Assembly: GCA_002749535.1 (NCBI GenBank)
Contig: MZZL01000390.1
Coordinates: 571,778-635,777 of the forward strand
DNA length: 64,000 nt
DNA from: Apophysomyces variabilis
Taxonomy: Eukaryota; Mucoromycota; Mucoromycetes; Mucorales; Mucoraceae
Direction: 5' to 3'
In this document: positions 45,329 to 55,841 of the stretch, in pieces
Numbering within the stretch: position 1 is the first letter of the stretch
Layout: the number at the start of each line of letters is the position of its first letter
Program-made: the position numbers and the translations under genes
The notes under the pieces: model-generated
What the model was told of the DNA's origin: nothing
Databases searched by the model: none
What the model saw: only the letters and a program-made list of their open reading frames with translations

Positions 45329-46366
45329 AATCTCGTTTTAACCACTTCTGTCAGCAGCACCTGGCTGAGGTGAGGGTGTGGTTTAAAAGAGAAAGAGAAG
45401 AGAAAGGGAAAAAAGAGAGAGAGAGAGAGTTTTACCAGCCACGGAGTGAGAGGGGAGGGGAAGAAGAGAATAGAACCCAAGCACAAAAAGGTAAGCTGAC
45501 TCCAAATTGGGGAACGTACCGAGCTCAGCACTCCGAAACCCATCACCCACTATCTCTCACCCCTTCCTTGTCCTACCGCTATCCAAAGAATGCAATTTAA
45601 AAATCGTAAACTTTGATCAGCATAAATAAGCTTATTATACTGTTGAATAGCCTTTGGTGTTCCGATTGCATGTCTCCCTCTTTCTGCCTTTCTTAACGTT
45701 ATTATCATTTACACACGTCGGATATGTGCCCTAAACCATCTTGCGCCACTCGTACCCCGAAATGGCTTAGCCCTGTTTTCTATCCACGCTGCCCTCTCTC
45801 TCTCTGTATTACTTTGATCGCTCCCCTACACTACAAGAGAAAAAAAAATCTATTACCAAGCTAAGCCGAAGAATAGTCGTATTTTAAATTGACTCAAGCT
45901 TTTGTTTCCGAGTAGGAAATCTATGCCTCAGTTCAGCACTTTACTGTTCGTTCCATCCTATACAAAAACTTGTAATTCTCCTTGTCCTCTTTGTCTCCCC
46001 CTGCTTTTCTTACTTCCACTTCCCGAGGGGTACCCCAAATGCCTTGACCTGTTTACCCACAGCAGTTACGCATTTGGGAAAATGATCGGCATAATTGCAT
46101 CAGAATCCAACTCACTCCACTCAGTTCCATGTACAATGATACTTGGTCAAAATAACAGAAAAAGAACATCAGGAACATTTGTACATATAAAAAGAAACTC
46201 ACTATTATCATCCTTTCCTTTTTTTTATATCTTTTCCGCGATTATGAAGAGGGTCGATCGCAGTTGTTTTATTGTCAGCAACAAAATTAACTTTTTCGCT
46301 TAGCGTCCAAACCATAGAATCAACTAAAGTTTGCTGGATACTGTTTGATCATCTTTTTTTTTTGAT
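45329..46366. other. Intergenic, promoter of RhoGEF and 3' end of eL19
   Basis: Purine-rich GA tract (45413-45429) in the likely RhoGEF leader. A frame at 45902-46303 has poor protein composition and no family, and is not accepted as a gene. No RNA gene is recognised. Confidence 0.45.
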
Positions 46367-47187
46367 TTACTGCTCGGAAGCCTTCTTCTCCTCAGCACGC
46401 TGCTTGCGACGCTCACGCATGGCCTTGTTCTTGGCACGGAGAGCATCAGCTTGCTCGTTAAGAGTCTTGAGTCTGAGCTTCTCAGCCTTGGCCTTGTGGA
46501 TGTATTCCATCAAGACACGCTTGTTCTTGAAACCGTTACCCTTGGACTTCAAGTAGAGGGTGTGGTACAAGTGCTTGTCGATCTTGCCAGCCTCTCTGTA
46601 CTTACGGAGAAGGCGACGGAGAACACGCATGCGACGCATCCAGAGGACCTGGCGGGACATACGGGCGTCGGCAGTACCCTTTCTCTTACCATGACCCATG
46701 TGGCGACCAAGACGCTTGGCAGCGTTGCGCTCACGGACACGGAAACGGGAGTGGCTGATCTCGGGCTTGCGGATGATCAAACCGTCCTTAACGAGCTTGC
46801 GGACGTTAGCACCTTTAAAAAAAAAGAAAATAGATAAGCCACACTATGGTATCATCTTTGTAAAAACTTACGGGAGTTGGCGTTGGAGATCTCGTTGACC
46901 TCATTGGGGTCGAGCCAGATCTTGCGCTCACCACACTTGAGGACGGAGGCGGCCAGACGTTTTTGGATGCTCAGGTTGACCCTAAAAGCAAACGATGCCA
47001 TGTCAGTTACTTTTTCTAGTTCTCCTTTTTTTTCCAATAGTCATTGGTCGATCGAGTCCCATCCATTTCTCCCTGACAACTTTTCCACGCGTGTGAACAA
47101 ATATAAACTTGTCCAGATAACTTCTTCAATTGCGTGTGACAAGAAAAAAACGGTAATGGGTCGTCTAGGGGAGTTCCCAACTTACAT
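46367..47187 (-). CDS. RPL19: 60S ribosomal protein eL19 (L19)
   Basis: Three coding exons on the minus strand: 47187-47186 (the bases AT), 46981-46872 and 46812-46367. They total 558 nt, 185 residues. The start codon is split: AT, a 204-nt intron (GTAAGT...TTTTAG), then G. The protein is unmistakable eL19: [65 protein letters not shown] and [21 protein letters not shown], then a long basic helix ending EEKKASEQ. It sits on the 60S subunit and bridges to 40S. The codon use is strongly biased to C-ending codons, typical of highly expressed genes and unlike most neighbours. Introns close to the start are common in ribosomal protein genes and often regulate them. Confidence 0.95.
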
Positions 47188-47705
47188 GGTGAAAGTTTCT
47201 AGAGCACAAAGTCCAGATGAAAAAAGAGGGGGATCTCACTGTTTGCCCCCAATGCCCAATAAAATAAAAATTTTGTAAACGTCACAGAAAGCAAGCCACC
47301 CAAAAATTGAACCGGTTTCAAGGTCCGCAAGAAGCACTTTTACTGTATCTCCAAAAATAATGGTTTTAAAACTGCGAGGGCGATAATGCGAGCAGGAGTC
47401 CTGCTTCTGGTAATAACATCTTATTACTGGTTTATTCAAAAGTTTTTGAAGATTTGGAAATAAAAGCTATAAAGAATATGCCAGTAATTGTTGGTGAGTA
47501 TCTTCCTGTTAAAATGTGATAGAAGGCTTACCGATGGCATCATCTATAAAAGATAAACATTACTAAAATCCTAACTGGAGACATTGTCTAATACACTTAC
47601 CGTAAAAATCTAAACTTCCCCGAGGGGAAGACCCGCGTTCGATTCGGGGATGTTGTTAGGGGCCGGGAACGAGAGAACCGTTGTGGTCATCTTTCCCCAA
47701 CCCAG
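47188..47705. other. Upstream region of eL19, hairpin and tRNA-like string
   Basis: No coding exon is supported. A perfect inverted repeat CTTCCCCGAGGGGAAG lies near 47614-47629, followed by GCGTTCGATTCGGGG, which resembles a tRNA T-arm. No matching 5' half was found, so no tRNA is called. Confidence 0.4.
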
Positions 47706-48011
47706 ATGGACAGCGCGATCGAGAAAATGTTTTTGCAAGCATTGATATCTCTCTGCCATAACACTCCACAGTGTTTACAAACTAATATTCCATGGCGAGA
47801 GATACCGTTTGCAGTCGTAATCTTCTTCATAACTTTTTTGTTGCAATTGTGGAACACCTATAAACGCTTCATATTAATCGATGATTTGTTTGTTCGATCC
47901 ATGTATCGTACCTGCGAAGTAAGGTACTCATCCATCTTGGCAGCCACCAGTTCTCCTCTTTGTTCCCTTCGCTTTATGTGCTTGCACAACTTTCCAACTA
48001 CCCCACTCTAG
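47706..48011 (+). CDS. Possible hypothetical membrane protein, partial
   Basis: ATG 47706 opens a frame with a hydrophobic helix (IPFAVVIFFITFLLQLW, residues about 32-48) and a charged loop (NTYKRFILIDDLFVRSMYR). A donor-like GTAAGG follows at about 47917, so the true exon may end there (TCE). The downstream sequence is disrupted by a poly-A tract, a gap and a duplication, so no further exon can be placed. The family is not recognised. It may be the first exon of a longer gene damaged in assembly, or a chance frame. Confidence 0.25.
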   Translation: MDSAIEKMFLQALISLCHNTPQCLQTNIPWREIPFAVVIFFITFLLQLWNTYKRFILIDDLFVRSMYRTCEVRYSSILAATSSPLCSLRFMCLHNFPTTPL

Positions 48012-48137
48012 TGACCCTTGAGTTTCACGCTATCTTTGTTAAACATTCCAAAAGATCAAAATCATAAGCGCATCAATGTAGACGCCGACACTTGCAAGAA
48101 ATGCTTATGTTATTTCGATATAGTCATAGGGCATTTG

Positions 48138-48173
<36 letters not shown>
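47815..48173 (+). repeat. Direct repeat copy 1 beside assembly gap 2
   Basis: The 323 bases from 47815 to the start of the A run at 48138 are identical, as far as I can read, to 48212-48534. The A run that follows reaches the gap. Confidence 0.9.
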
Positions 48174-48211
48174 NNNNNNNNNNNNNNNNNNNNNNNNNNN
48201 NNNNNNNNNNN
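48174..48211. other. Assembly gap of 38 N
   Basis: N run between a poly-A tract and the second copy of the direct repeat. Confidence 0.98.
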
Positions 48212-48556
48212 TCGTAATCTTCTTCATAACTTTTTTGTTGCAATTGTGGAACACCTATAAACGCTTCATATTAATCGATGATTTGTTTGTTCGATCCATG
48301 TATCGTACCTGCGAAGTAAGGTACTCATCCATCTTGGCAGCCACCAGTTCTCCTCTTTGTTCCCTTCGCTTTATGTGCTTGCACAACTTTCCAACTACCC
48401 CACTCTAGTGACCCTTGAGTTTCACGCTATCTTTGTTAAACATTCCAAAAGATCAAAATCATAAGCGCATCAATGTAGACGCCGACACTTGCAAGAAATG
48501 CTTATGTTATTTCGATATAGTCATAGGGCATTTGAAAAAAAAAAAAAAAAAAAAAA
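48212..48556 (+). repeat. Direct repeat copy 2 beside assembly gap 2
   Basis: Starts TCGTAATCTTC immediately after the N run and matches 47815 onward base for base at an offset of 397, including entry into the A run (48535-48556). The sequence then continues uniquely (GAAACAAGACGAGG). An unmerged contig overlap is the simplest explanation. Confidence 0.9.
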
Positions 48557-50215
48557 GAAACAAGACGAGGTGAAGAGGGTAAGAGAAAGAGGGAGGAAGA
48601 CACACACGAAAAAGAACTGATCAATAAGCGATGATTGAAAACGGAACGGCGCGACAACACGTCATTTAATGCAAAACGATTGTTGTCTTTTTGCGTCTAG
48701 CACAGAATTACATCATATCTTTATCAACTCATACCACGGGAAAACAGATTATGAGGAAGTCTTAAAACGGGAACCCTGAGGAAACCCTTTAATAACCTTA
48801 ATCGCCTTACTCACCTTTCTTCTGGCTGTATGTCAAACAGATTTTGTATTCGACAACATTGTGTTCCGCACCCAGTTCCCATGTACCTAATAATCTGGAC
48901 CCTACAGGTTAGCCAAACTTCATCCCTTGTACAAATAATGAAAGTGTATCCAAACAAGACGATACAGAAAACAACAAAGCTAAAGAAAGAGAGAAAGAAG
49001 ATGTGGTATGCACTGCCTGTTGCCGACAGCACTTGTTCTAGACTATAAAAATGACCATATAAAGAGAACGACTTGATTGTTTTGTCGGGTTACTGTCGAC
49101 AAGGTTGCATTTGCTTGATTTAGAAGCATGTGCGAGTGTATATGCGATAAGAACGAATTCAGCTGGACCTGACTTAATAATGACGTGCCATAATGAGCTC
49201 TTCTTTTCGGCAAAGGGTTCTTGATACTATACTTTATGGACTTTGCCGCTACAGTATGATATTTAATATTGTTTTCTGTAGCATGGAACTACCAAAATCT
49301 CTGTTAATATGCGCTCTGGATCCCGCTACATGAATAAAACAGGATCATGTGAAATGGACTGTAAATATTTCATTCTCTATTTGACTTTTACTTCGTCCTT
49401 TTATGGAATTACGGGCACGGTCAGCGTTCCTATATACGAAACGATTCATATAATTCGTTCCACACAACGAGCAGTTAGGAATGACACCTCATGTAATGCG
49501 GAAGCATATATAGTGAATAATCAAAGGCTCCATTATCTTGTTTGTGAGATGATCTACAGGACATTGAGAATGAAGATCAGCACGTTGAGAACCATGGCTT
49601 CATTTAAGCAGCATGTAATCCTCCTCGTATGTGTTAATACTCAGTATTTCAAACTGTTAACGTTTATTATTATCATTGATTTTCTTTTTATTGTTAGGGT
49701 AAATTATATGTTTAATAAAGTTTAACCTTTACTTATTGTCCTTCCATACATCATACAGACATCTGGCGTTATGTATGAAACAAATAGAATATGCTACACT
49801 ATTTTTGCTGATATTTTCCCGTATCTTCAACTGGTTTAAGCATTGGGTTGTTTAGAATTATCTTCTAATTAGTGGGATGGGTATCTATGTCTTCGTGATG
49901 GAGTTACGCTTGCCCCTGAACGAGAACACGTCTTTGATTCAAAATCTCTTATTGGAATCTTCATGGCTTGATTGGATGATTTTGCAAAATTGGACTCCGA
50001 GAAACTTCAAAACAAAAATATCAAAAATAGGATATCTTTTACTATAACAAGATACAAAAGGTCGAATATATACATGACTAAATTATGTATCTGATGGATT
50101 TCTATATTGTTGGCAGCGTGTTTTCAATGAGAAACCCTTATAAAAAGGGTCTCTGTATATAGTGCATGTGCGTGTAGATTTCTTTGGAATACCCATGAGG
50201 ATATTAGATGTTTGA
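48557..50215. other. Gene-poor AT-rich region, nothing supported
   Basis: All frames are short or have non-protein-like composition; the longest (49309-49725) shows no family motif. No tRNA or other RNA is recognised. A short imperfect hairpin lies at 50129-50153. Confidence 0.4.
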
Positions 50216-51541
50216 CTACAATCTGAGTTGATATATGGATTTACTAGTTTTGGTGAGATTCTTGGAGGGGTATGTGTTCTGGAAGTTCATGTGAATTGCG
50301 GATGTTGTGATAGCAAAGTCAACACAGGTCAAATGTTCGGATGAAGTGATGGCATTTGTGACAAGGCAGGTATTGTCAGGGGTGATGAGTACGTACTGGA
50401 TCAATCATACGAGCACGACTAGGCGACTGTAAATGTTGCCGCGTAGTACTGCAGACACCTGGGCTGGACAATATAGTCATCGTTGCTACTTTTCTTTCAA
50501 ACCACACATTATAGTGACTCTTGATAAGTTCTGACATTTTGTAAAATATTGCTTCACCATCAGCATGGTCTTTGTTCCAGCTTTGCACGATTGATATCCA
50601 ATCTATTTGGTCTTGTTGCTGATGATAGATTTTTACCATATGTCAGAAGAGATCTAATTCCTGCAGGGTATGCACAGGCACTATGGCATACTTCGATGTT
50701 TGCTTGTTTGCCAAGTACTTTGCTGTCCGTTTGACCGACACAGCTTTGCTAGTTAGGATCGCACCCGACTACATCAAAACTGCGTGACGCCGATTCAGCC
50801 GTCCCAAATCACAAGTCGTTTTCAAACGATGAATGCAGGTATCAATTTTTTTTTACAAACGGATTGGCGCATAGCTTGTTGGTTGTAAGCATGCAAGATG
50901 AGGTTCGAGGCGTCTTGCATTCTACGAGAAACACTAGTTGGCTAAACGCTAAAATCCCGCTTGCGCCCTTGTGCGTCAAGATCGGTTTGCCGCTTTCGTC
51001 TGCTCGAGCCGCTCACAGCTCCATTGGCTGTACAACGCACAAAATTAAATATCAATAACAATAAATCGCGTTGATTATTGAGTTACCCTTTCGTGAAGAT
51101 AGTGGAATTGTTGGGGAAATAGGCAGAAAAGAGTGGTAATAAGGTGTCTTTGACAAAAGTGTCTTCATTGACACTGCATGCATCGTAATAGGGACTGTAT
51201 GCCGTCAGCTATCATTCTAGAAATCAAGGACGCTATTGATTAGTTTCTTTTGCTTTGTTTCAGTAGTCCACCACTCACATGCTTCTGTAGACGTCCTGAT
51301 AGCGACATGCTTCGTCAGTGCCATCGCTTCGCACCCAAGACTTTAAGATTTTCCTCGGCATTGTCGTTGCTTGTTCGTGAGGCCTAAGTAATAATTGTAA
51401 ATAAAAAGCATAAAACTATAGAAGGCAAATAGTTACTTGGTTGATCTTCGCACACCACATAGCGTCAGTGTCTGGTATTGCTTCCATGTGCTTTTTTTTC
51501 CTTGCTTCTCTTGACGATAGCTTCCGGACAGCAGAATCCAT
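50216..51541 (-). pseudogene. Decayed multi-exon gene of a possible repeat-borne family
   Basis: Coding-like blocks follow one another on the minus strand. ATG 51541 gives MDSAVRKLSSREARKKKH, then IPDTDAMWCAKINQ. An intron (GTAACT...TTACTTAG) joins in phase to ASRTSNDNAEENLK, then, after a one-base shift, SWVRSDGTDEACRYQDVYRSM. Near 51030-50950 comes ANGAVSGSSRRKRQTDLD. At 50755-50655 comes RTAKYLANKQTSKYAIVPVHT, and at 50639-50470 DWISIVQSWNKDHADGEAIF, then YKMSELIKSHYNVWF. A final block (50404-50216) is in another frame. The order suggests one protein: N-terminal charged helix, basic middle, then a W...WN...ADG..IFYK segment. I believe this layout recurs in repeat-associated fungal proteins, but I cannot confirm it here. 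Frameshifts and stops make this copy inactive. Function unknown. Confidence 0.4.
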
Positions 51542-51628
51542 TTTGTTACCGAATTGTGACGAAGGAGATATCAGACAGATGAAAATTTAAGGCTCTAGTA
51601 CAATGTTAAATCAGAGGTATATTCAGTT

Positions 51629-51922
51629 TTGGACAAAACGCTATTGGCATTGGACTTACAGTCTGTCAATAACAGTCATTTGCTCTGCCATTTTTGCTGG
51701 ATTGTAGACCTCGGTTCGATATTCCGGGAATTTGACTATGAGATCCACGCCGTCTGCCATCCACTGGTTGACCCCCAAAAAATCAGTACAGGTCCATATG
51801 CACAGCTAGAAGGTATACACCTTTTTGACATTGGGGGGAGGAATATAATTGTCCAGTCATCCACCGACAAGGAGGAAGTATCTATTGACAGGTTGTACAG
51901 GTTGTTTGATAGAATCGCTTGA
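51629..51922 (+). other. Unassigned open frame, 97 codons
   Basis: Starts with ATG and has mixed composition (FDYEIHAVCHPLVDPQK, ISTGPYAQLEGIHLFDIGG). No family or splice partner was recognised. It may be a fragment of a decayed element gene. Confidence 0.2.
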
Positions 51923-52036
51923 GGCCGTATTTGATGGTTGATATGTTTCGTCGGAATCATCATCCGAGTCAATAACTGGCCGTTTGCAGGGAATTGTTGA
52001 TGGCGAGTCTTGTCTCTATTAAAAATGAAGTTGAAC

Positions 52037-52429
52037 TCAAGCTAAGGTATTCCTTGAAGTCTGCCTTGAATAGATCACTCTGATATTTGAGATAGCTTCT
52101 AGATTGAAATAAGTGCGCGTTGTTTTTTTCAACTTCTTCCCAATAGCTATAGAGTGCACGCTCCCTGAGTATCCAATAGCAGCAAATAAGAATTTATTTG
52201 TAATCACAATACACCATGCCGTGGCGGTAGGTCGTACAATGAACTGGAATCGATTTGCTCTTGAGCCTATCGTTGTGTAGGACATTTTTTCCACTTGGGC
52301 ATGTTTAATAACGATGCGAGTGAATTCTTCTTCCGCAGCATTCTGATCAACAATGTCCGCTGCTTTAAAACAATCGATAATGCTGAAATGTTCAACGTGA
52401 GGTTTTATATAATCGATAAATCGGGACAT
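52037..52429 (-). CDS. Hypothetical protein
   Basis: ATG 52429 follows a pyrimidine-rich leader and opens a 130-residue frame beginning MSRFIDYIKPHVEHFSII. It contains AAEEEFTRIVIKHAQVEK, FQFIVRPTATAWCIVI and a basic strand KKLKKTTRTYFNLEAI. The composition is protein-like and alternates short strands and helices, but I recognise no family. The frame is also open upstream to 52606, but without an ATG close to its beginning. It could be a terminal exon of a longer gene. It lies in the same gene-poor block as the decayed element genes, so a mobile origin is possible. Confidence 0.35.
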   Translation of the reverse strand: MSRFIDYIKPHVEHFSIIDCFKAADIVDQNAAEEEFTRIVIKHAQVEKMSYTTIGSRANRFQFIVRPTATAWCIVITNKFLFAAIGYSGSVHSIAIGKKLKKTTRTYFNLEAISNIRVIYSRQTSRNTLA

Positions 52430-52606
52430 AGACAGGAAAAGAAAGAAAATAAACTGGTAAGGTGAGAAGACATGGAGTGCATCGGACACAGAGTTGGCCA
52501 AAGCTTGTGCGCATTGCTTGTAGCCAGTTTTTCCATAATGCATAATAGGCGCAGCAATGCAGGTCAGAAGCAGGTAAAACACGATGATAAAGTGCTTGAC
52601 AATCAA

Positions 52607-53398
52607 CCATCATACCTTGCCTGCCAAGAAGAGTTTGTTGTAGGAATCACCCTACGCCCATGAAGCCGAGGAAATCCCCTTCTTTACCTAGTTAAAAACT
52701 AGGCACCAACCGCGAGGCGTTTGGAACAGGTATCTGCTGCTACAAAAAGAAAAGGATGCCACTGCATGATTTAGGAAAAAAATCAAAGGTCAGGGTCTAC
52801 GTCAGCAACACGGAGCCTGAAAATGTTTTTGGAATATTGCCTTGACTGTCTTTAGACACAAATTTTTTCATTCTTTGAACGACTTATGATTTTTGGGGTA
52901 CCGCTTAAAAATTTTGAACTGGCTATAAAGTACGAAATAAACGATACTGTTTATTTGCTCTGCAAAAACAGAATAAATGTTATTTAAAATCTAATGAGAA
53001 GTAAGGAAAGCATTAATGGTAGAGATAGGTTGTTTTACGCTTGTCGCTATTTACTCAACTACAATTGATGTAACTAAGTATGCATTCAAACATTTCAGAC
53101 CTATGCATGTACGATACTACGATACTTTCCATAACCAATGTTATCCAAATACCCAATGCAGAGGAATAACACCCAATCAATGATTTTCATAAGGTTAGTC
53201 CGCCTAGCAGCCACACCCAAGTATGGTAAAGTTGTGGCTGCAAAAGCACACGAACAGCACAGCAAAGAGATCATATAACCTTATTTCCCTATGACGACCC
53301 AAAGAGGAAATGAATCTTTAACCATTAAGCCCAATGCTCGCCGTCAAGCGCGTGTACCACTGCTCAGTCCTCCAATTTGATGAACAAGGAGAAAGATT
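52607..53398. other. Intergenic, no gene seen
   Basis: AT-rich stretch with no protein-like frame and no recognisable RNA gene. Confidence 0.45.
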
Positions 53399-53605
53399 AT
53401 GTCGCAAAAAGGTTTTATTCGCTGGCTAAGTATAGCTCCGGAAGTTTGTCGAATTTTGCGAAAGGAGGTACACGTTGATGAGGAGACTTCCCGTCAATTG
53501 AAACTGTTCGATGATGGAAACAGGCGAACACAGTTTCGATCCTCAGCACACACACCCCTTTTAAAACAGAGCACCAATGGACGGAAGCAGTTGGCTACCC
53601 TCTAA
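53399..53605 (+). CDS. Possible small hypothetical protein, 68 residues
   Basis: ATG 53399 follows a purine-rich stretch (GGAGAAAGATT) and opens a 68-codon frame (MSQKGFIRWLSIAPEVCR, then EVHVDEETSRQLKLFDDGN). It is hydrophilic and basic at its end, with no known motif. The length is close to what chance allows, so it is listed only as a candidate. Confidence 0.25.
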   Translation: MSQKGFIRWLSIAPEVCRILRKEVHVDEETSRQLKLFDDGNRRTQFRSSAHTPLLKQSTNGRKQLATL

Positions 53606-54657
53606 AAAAATAACCTAATACAAGTGTAGTGGGTTAGCATAAGGCTCTCAATTGAAATATCGTCGTCGTTAATTTGCCGTTTCAAGTTGTGAAACACGGA
53701 TCTACTCTGGACAGCTAGGATGAGCAGGCAATTCTATGCATCTGTAATCTTGTGTAACTAAGCTTATATTACAATAAGCAATACAAAACCTCGTAACAAT
53801 AAGAAGAAATGTAACGAAGAAGGGATAAAAAAGGTAATTTTGGTAAAGTTCGGAATTTCTCGGGGGTTAACAGGGCCTCTTGTTGAGGACAGCTGTAAAA
53901 GCACGCCAAATTTCTTATAACGTATGATGCATCGATCCGCCTAGATATTCAAAGACAGTGACCAAACAGTAAACTTTATGTCGGTAATTTACCATTTACG
54001 GTATAACATTTTTAAGGCAAGTTTAAATCGAAGAGCTTGATAGAAAACAAAGAACCACATCTCTACTTTGGTCATCATCCTTCTGCCCAGTACTAACGGC
54101 ATGTCGCATAAAGCAAAAACATGATCTTACCTATATGACAGTAAGCTCGCTATGCAATTAGGATGTTTTGTTTTCCCTCGATCTAACCCTTTTCTGATGG
54201 ATCCTAAATGCCATGGATCAAATAAAAACAGACATATCCACAATCTCAGATAAGTCACGCATCCCAAAAAAGGCATGCAATGGATATTCCAAAGACATCG
54301 TCCATCAACGTGTAAGAAAGAGAAGGGGGGGAAAGACTTAATTGAGGCGTTCTACCACCTGACCATCATCAATACATTGCAATAATAGCAATAACAGAGA
54401 ATACTTGCAATCTCTTTTTGGTTGAATACCAGGACGTTGTGGTTAACTTGCTACATCTCTCTCTTTTTCTTTTCCGATGACACGCTATTTCCCCCGACGG
54501 TCATTGCTGAGTAAAAAAAAAAGGATACAGCATGCATCTTCCTTTTCTTTCGAACCTGAAAGGGAAATTGAATGCGTCTGTAAAAATAGACAAGCAGAAC
54601 AAACATGGCTCTGCTATGAAAGAACCGCGCTTGATCGGGCGATATACATATCACGAA
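53606..54657. other. Intergenic and promoter region of chitin deacetylase
   Basis: Nothing coding is supported over 1 kb. The right end is the promoter of the next gene. Confidence 0.45.
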
Positions 54658-54665
54658 TATAAATA
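54658..54665 (+). promoter_or_regulatory. TATA box of chitin deacetylase gene
   Basis: TATAAATA stands 68 bases before the start codon, followed by a pyrimidine-rich tract (CTCCTTCTCCCCCTCCC) typical of a fungal transcription start region. Confidence 0.6.
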
Positions 54666-54725
54666 CTCCTTCTCCCCCTCCCACTTTTCGTAAGACGAAT
54701 CCACTTTTTTTAAGTAGAAGAAACA

Positions 54726-55841
54726 ATGCGCGCAACTTTGATCTTCACGCTGGCTACCGCTTTGGTTTCCGCTGTGTCGGCTGCTCGTGTTAGACAGCCA
54801 ACAGTACCTATGGTGTACCAAAAGTGCAAACAACCTGGTTCAGTGGCTCTCACTTTCGATGATGGCCCTTTCAAGTATACCTGGGACTTGGCCAAGCTAT
54901 TGCATGAACAAGGCGTCAAGGCCACGTTCTTCATGAACGGTGAAAACTTTGCGTAAGAATTAAAACTAGCAGGCAAAATGCTATTAAGAACCTTTAACCA
55001 TTTACTCATGCTTCTCTTTATTCTAGCGATGTGGCATCGGAAACGACCCAGACATCCGACGGTGAGAAGACTTATCTACAGGTGATTAAACACGTCCATG
55101 ATCTCGGCCATCAGGTTGCCAGTCATACCTACAAGCATAAGAACCTCCTGGGCCTTAGCGAACGAGAAATGAGGGACGAGATGAACAGGGAATCGAATCT
55201 CATTTACAAAGCGATTGGCAAGAGGTAAGCAACAGAACGGAAAACATAAGTGTGTATAGTATCGTCGTCTTGTAAACTAACACGATTTTTATTTCTTGTG
55301 TAGACCTGCCTGTAAGCATTTAAAGCATAAACGGCTCTGCAATACCTAGCAAATTAACTTACAAATCGCTCTCTTTTAGATATGCGTCCTCCTGAGGGAG
55401 CCTACAATAATCAATCTCTAGCCATCCTGGGTCAACTTGGATACAAGTAAGGCCTCGTTCCTTTTTTTTTCTTTTTGACCTGCAAATTTGCTTTTGCAGT
55501 AACAGAGCTAACGTGTAATTTGACAGAGGCGTGGTCATGTGGGACATTGATACGAATGACTGGAGAGGACTTGGTCTGGAAGCTGAAATGAAGGAAATCG
55601 CCGCGGTTGTTGACCAGGAGACATGTGGAAACGCTGACGGCCATATCATCCTTATGCACGACGTAAGTAGCTCGTTGTGGACTTTCTCTTTGAACAATGG
55701 ACTAAACCAATCATCTTGCCATAGGTTTGGGAACACACTGCCAAAGAACTTGCTCCTTGGGCTATTCAGTACCTGCGCTGCAAGGGATTCCGATTCCAAA
55801 CCGTTGCTGAATGCTTGGGCACCAACGATCCTTACTTGTGA
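54726..55841 (+). CDS. Secreted chitin deacetylase (CE4 polysaccharide deacetylase)
   Basis: Six exons: 54726-54952, 55027-55224, 55304-55311 (8 nt), 55380-55446, 55527-55662 and 55725-55841. They total 753 nt, 250 residues. A signal peptide (MRATLIFTLATALVSAVSA) precedes the NodB homology domain. CE4 motifs in order: SVALTFDDGPF (metal Asp and catalytic Asp), GHQVASHTYKHKNL (the two metal His), AYMRPPEGAYN (catalytic Arg/Pro motif), MWDIDTNDW and IILMHD. It lacks a chitin-binding module and a GPI-like tail, so it is a short secreted form. It removes acetyl groups from chitin to make chitosan, a main wall polymer of Mucorales. The 8-nt exon is required to read KRPAYMRPP. Transcription probably starts after the TATA box at 54658. 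Confidence 0.94.
55304..55311 (+). other. 8-nt microexon of the chitin deacetylase gene
   Basis: ACCTGCCT lies between TTGTGTAG and GTAAGC. Joining AG|ACCTGCCT|AT yields Arg-Pro-Ala-Tyr and the conserved MRPPEG. Skipping it gives an early stop (TGA within five codons). Confidence 0.88.

Noticed and set aside
45902..46303. 133-codon frame between RhoGEF and eL19
   Set aside because: The composition is Leu/Pro/Ser/Phe-rich from pyrimidine tracts, with no motif or splice context.
47610..47660. Possible tRNA 3' half
   Set aside because: A B-box-like sequence is present, but no 5' half with a matching acceptor stem lies within a normal intron distance, and the T stem has a mismatch.
52430..52606. 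N-terminal hydrophobic extension of the 52 kb minus-strand frame as a signal peptide
   Set aside because: The extension has no ATG at its beginning (it opens with TTG), so the secretory reading is not supported.
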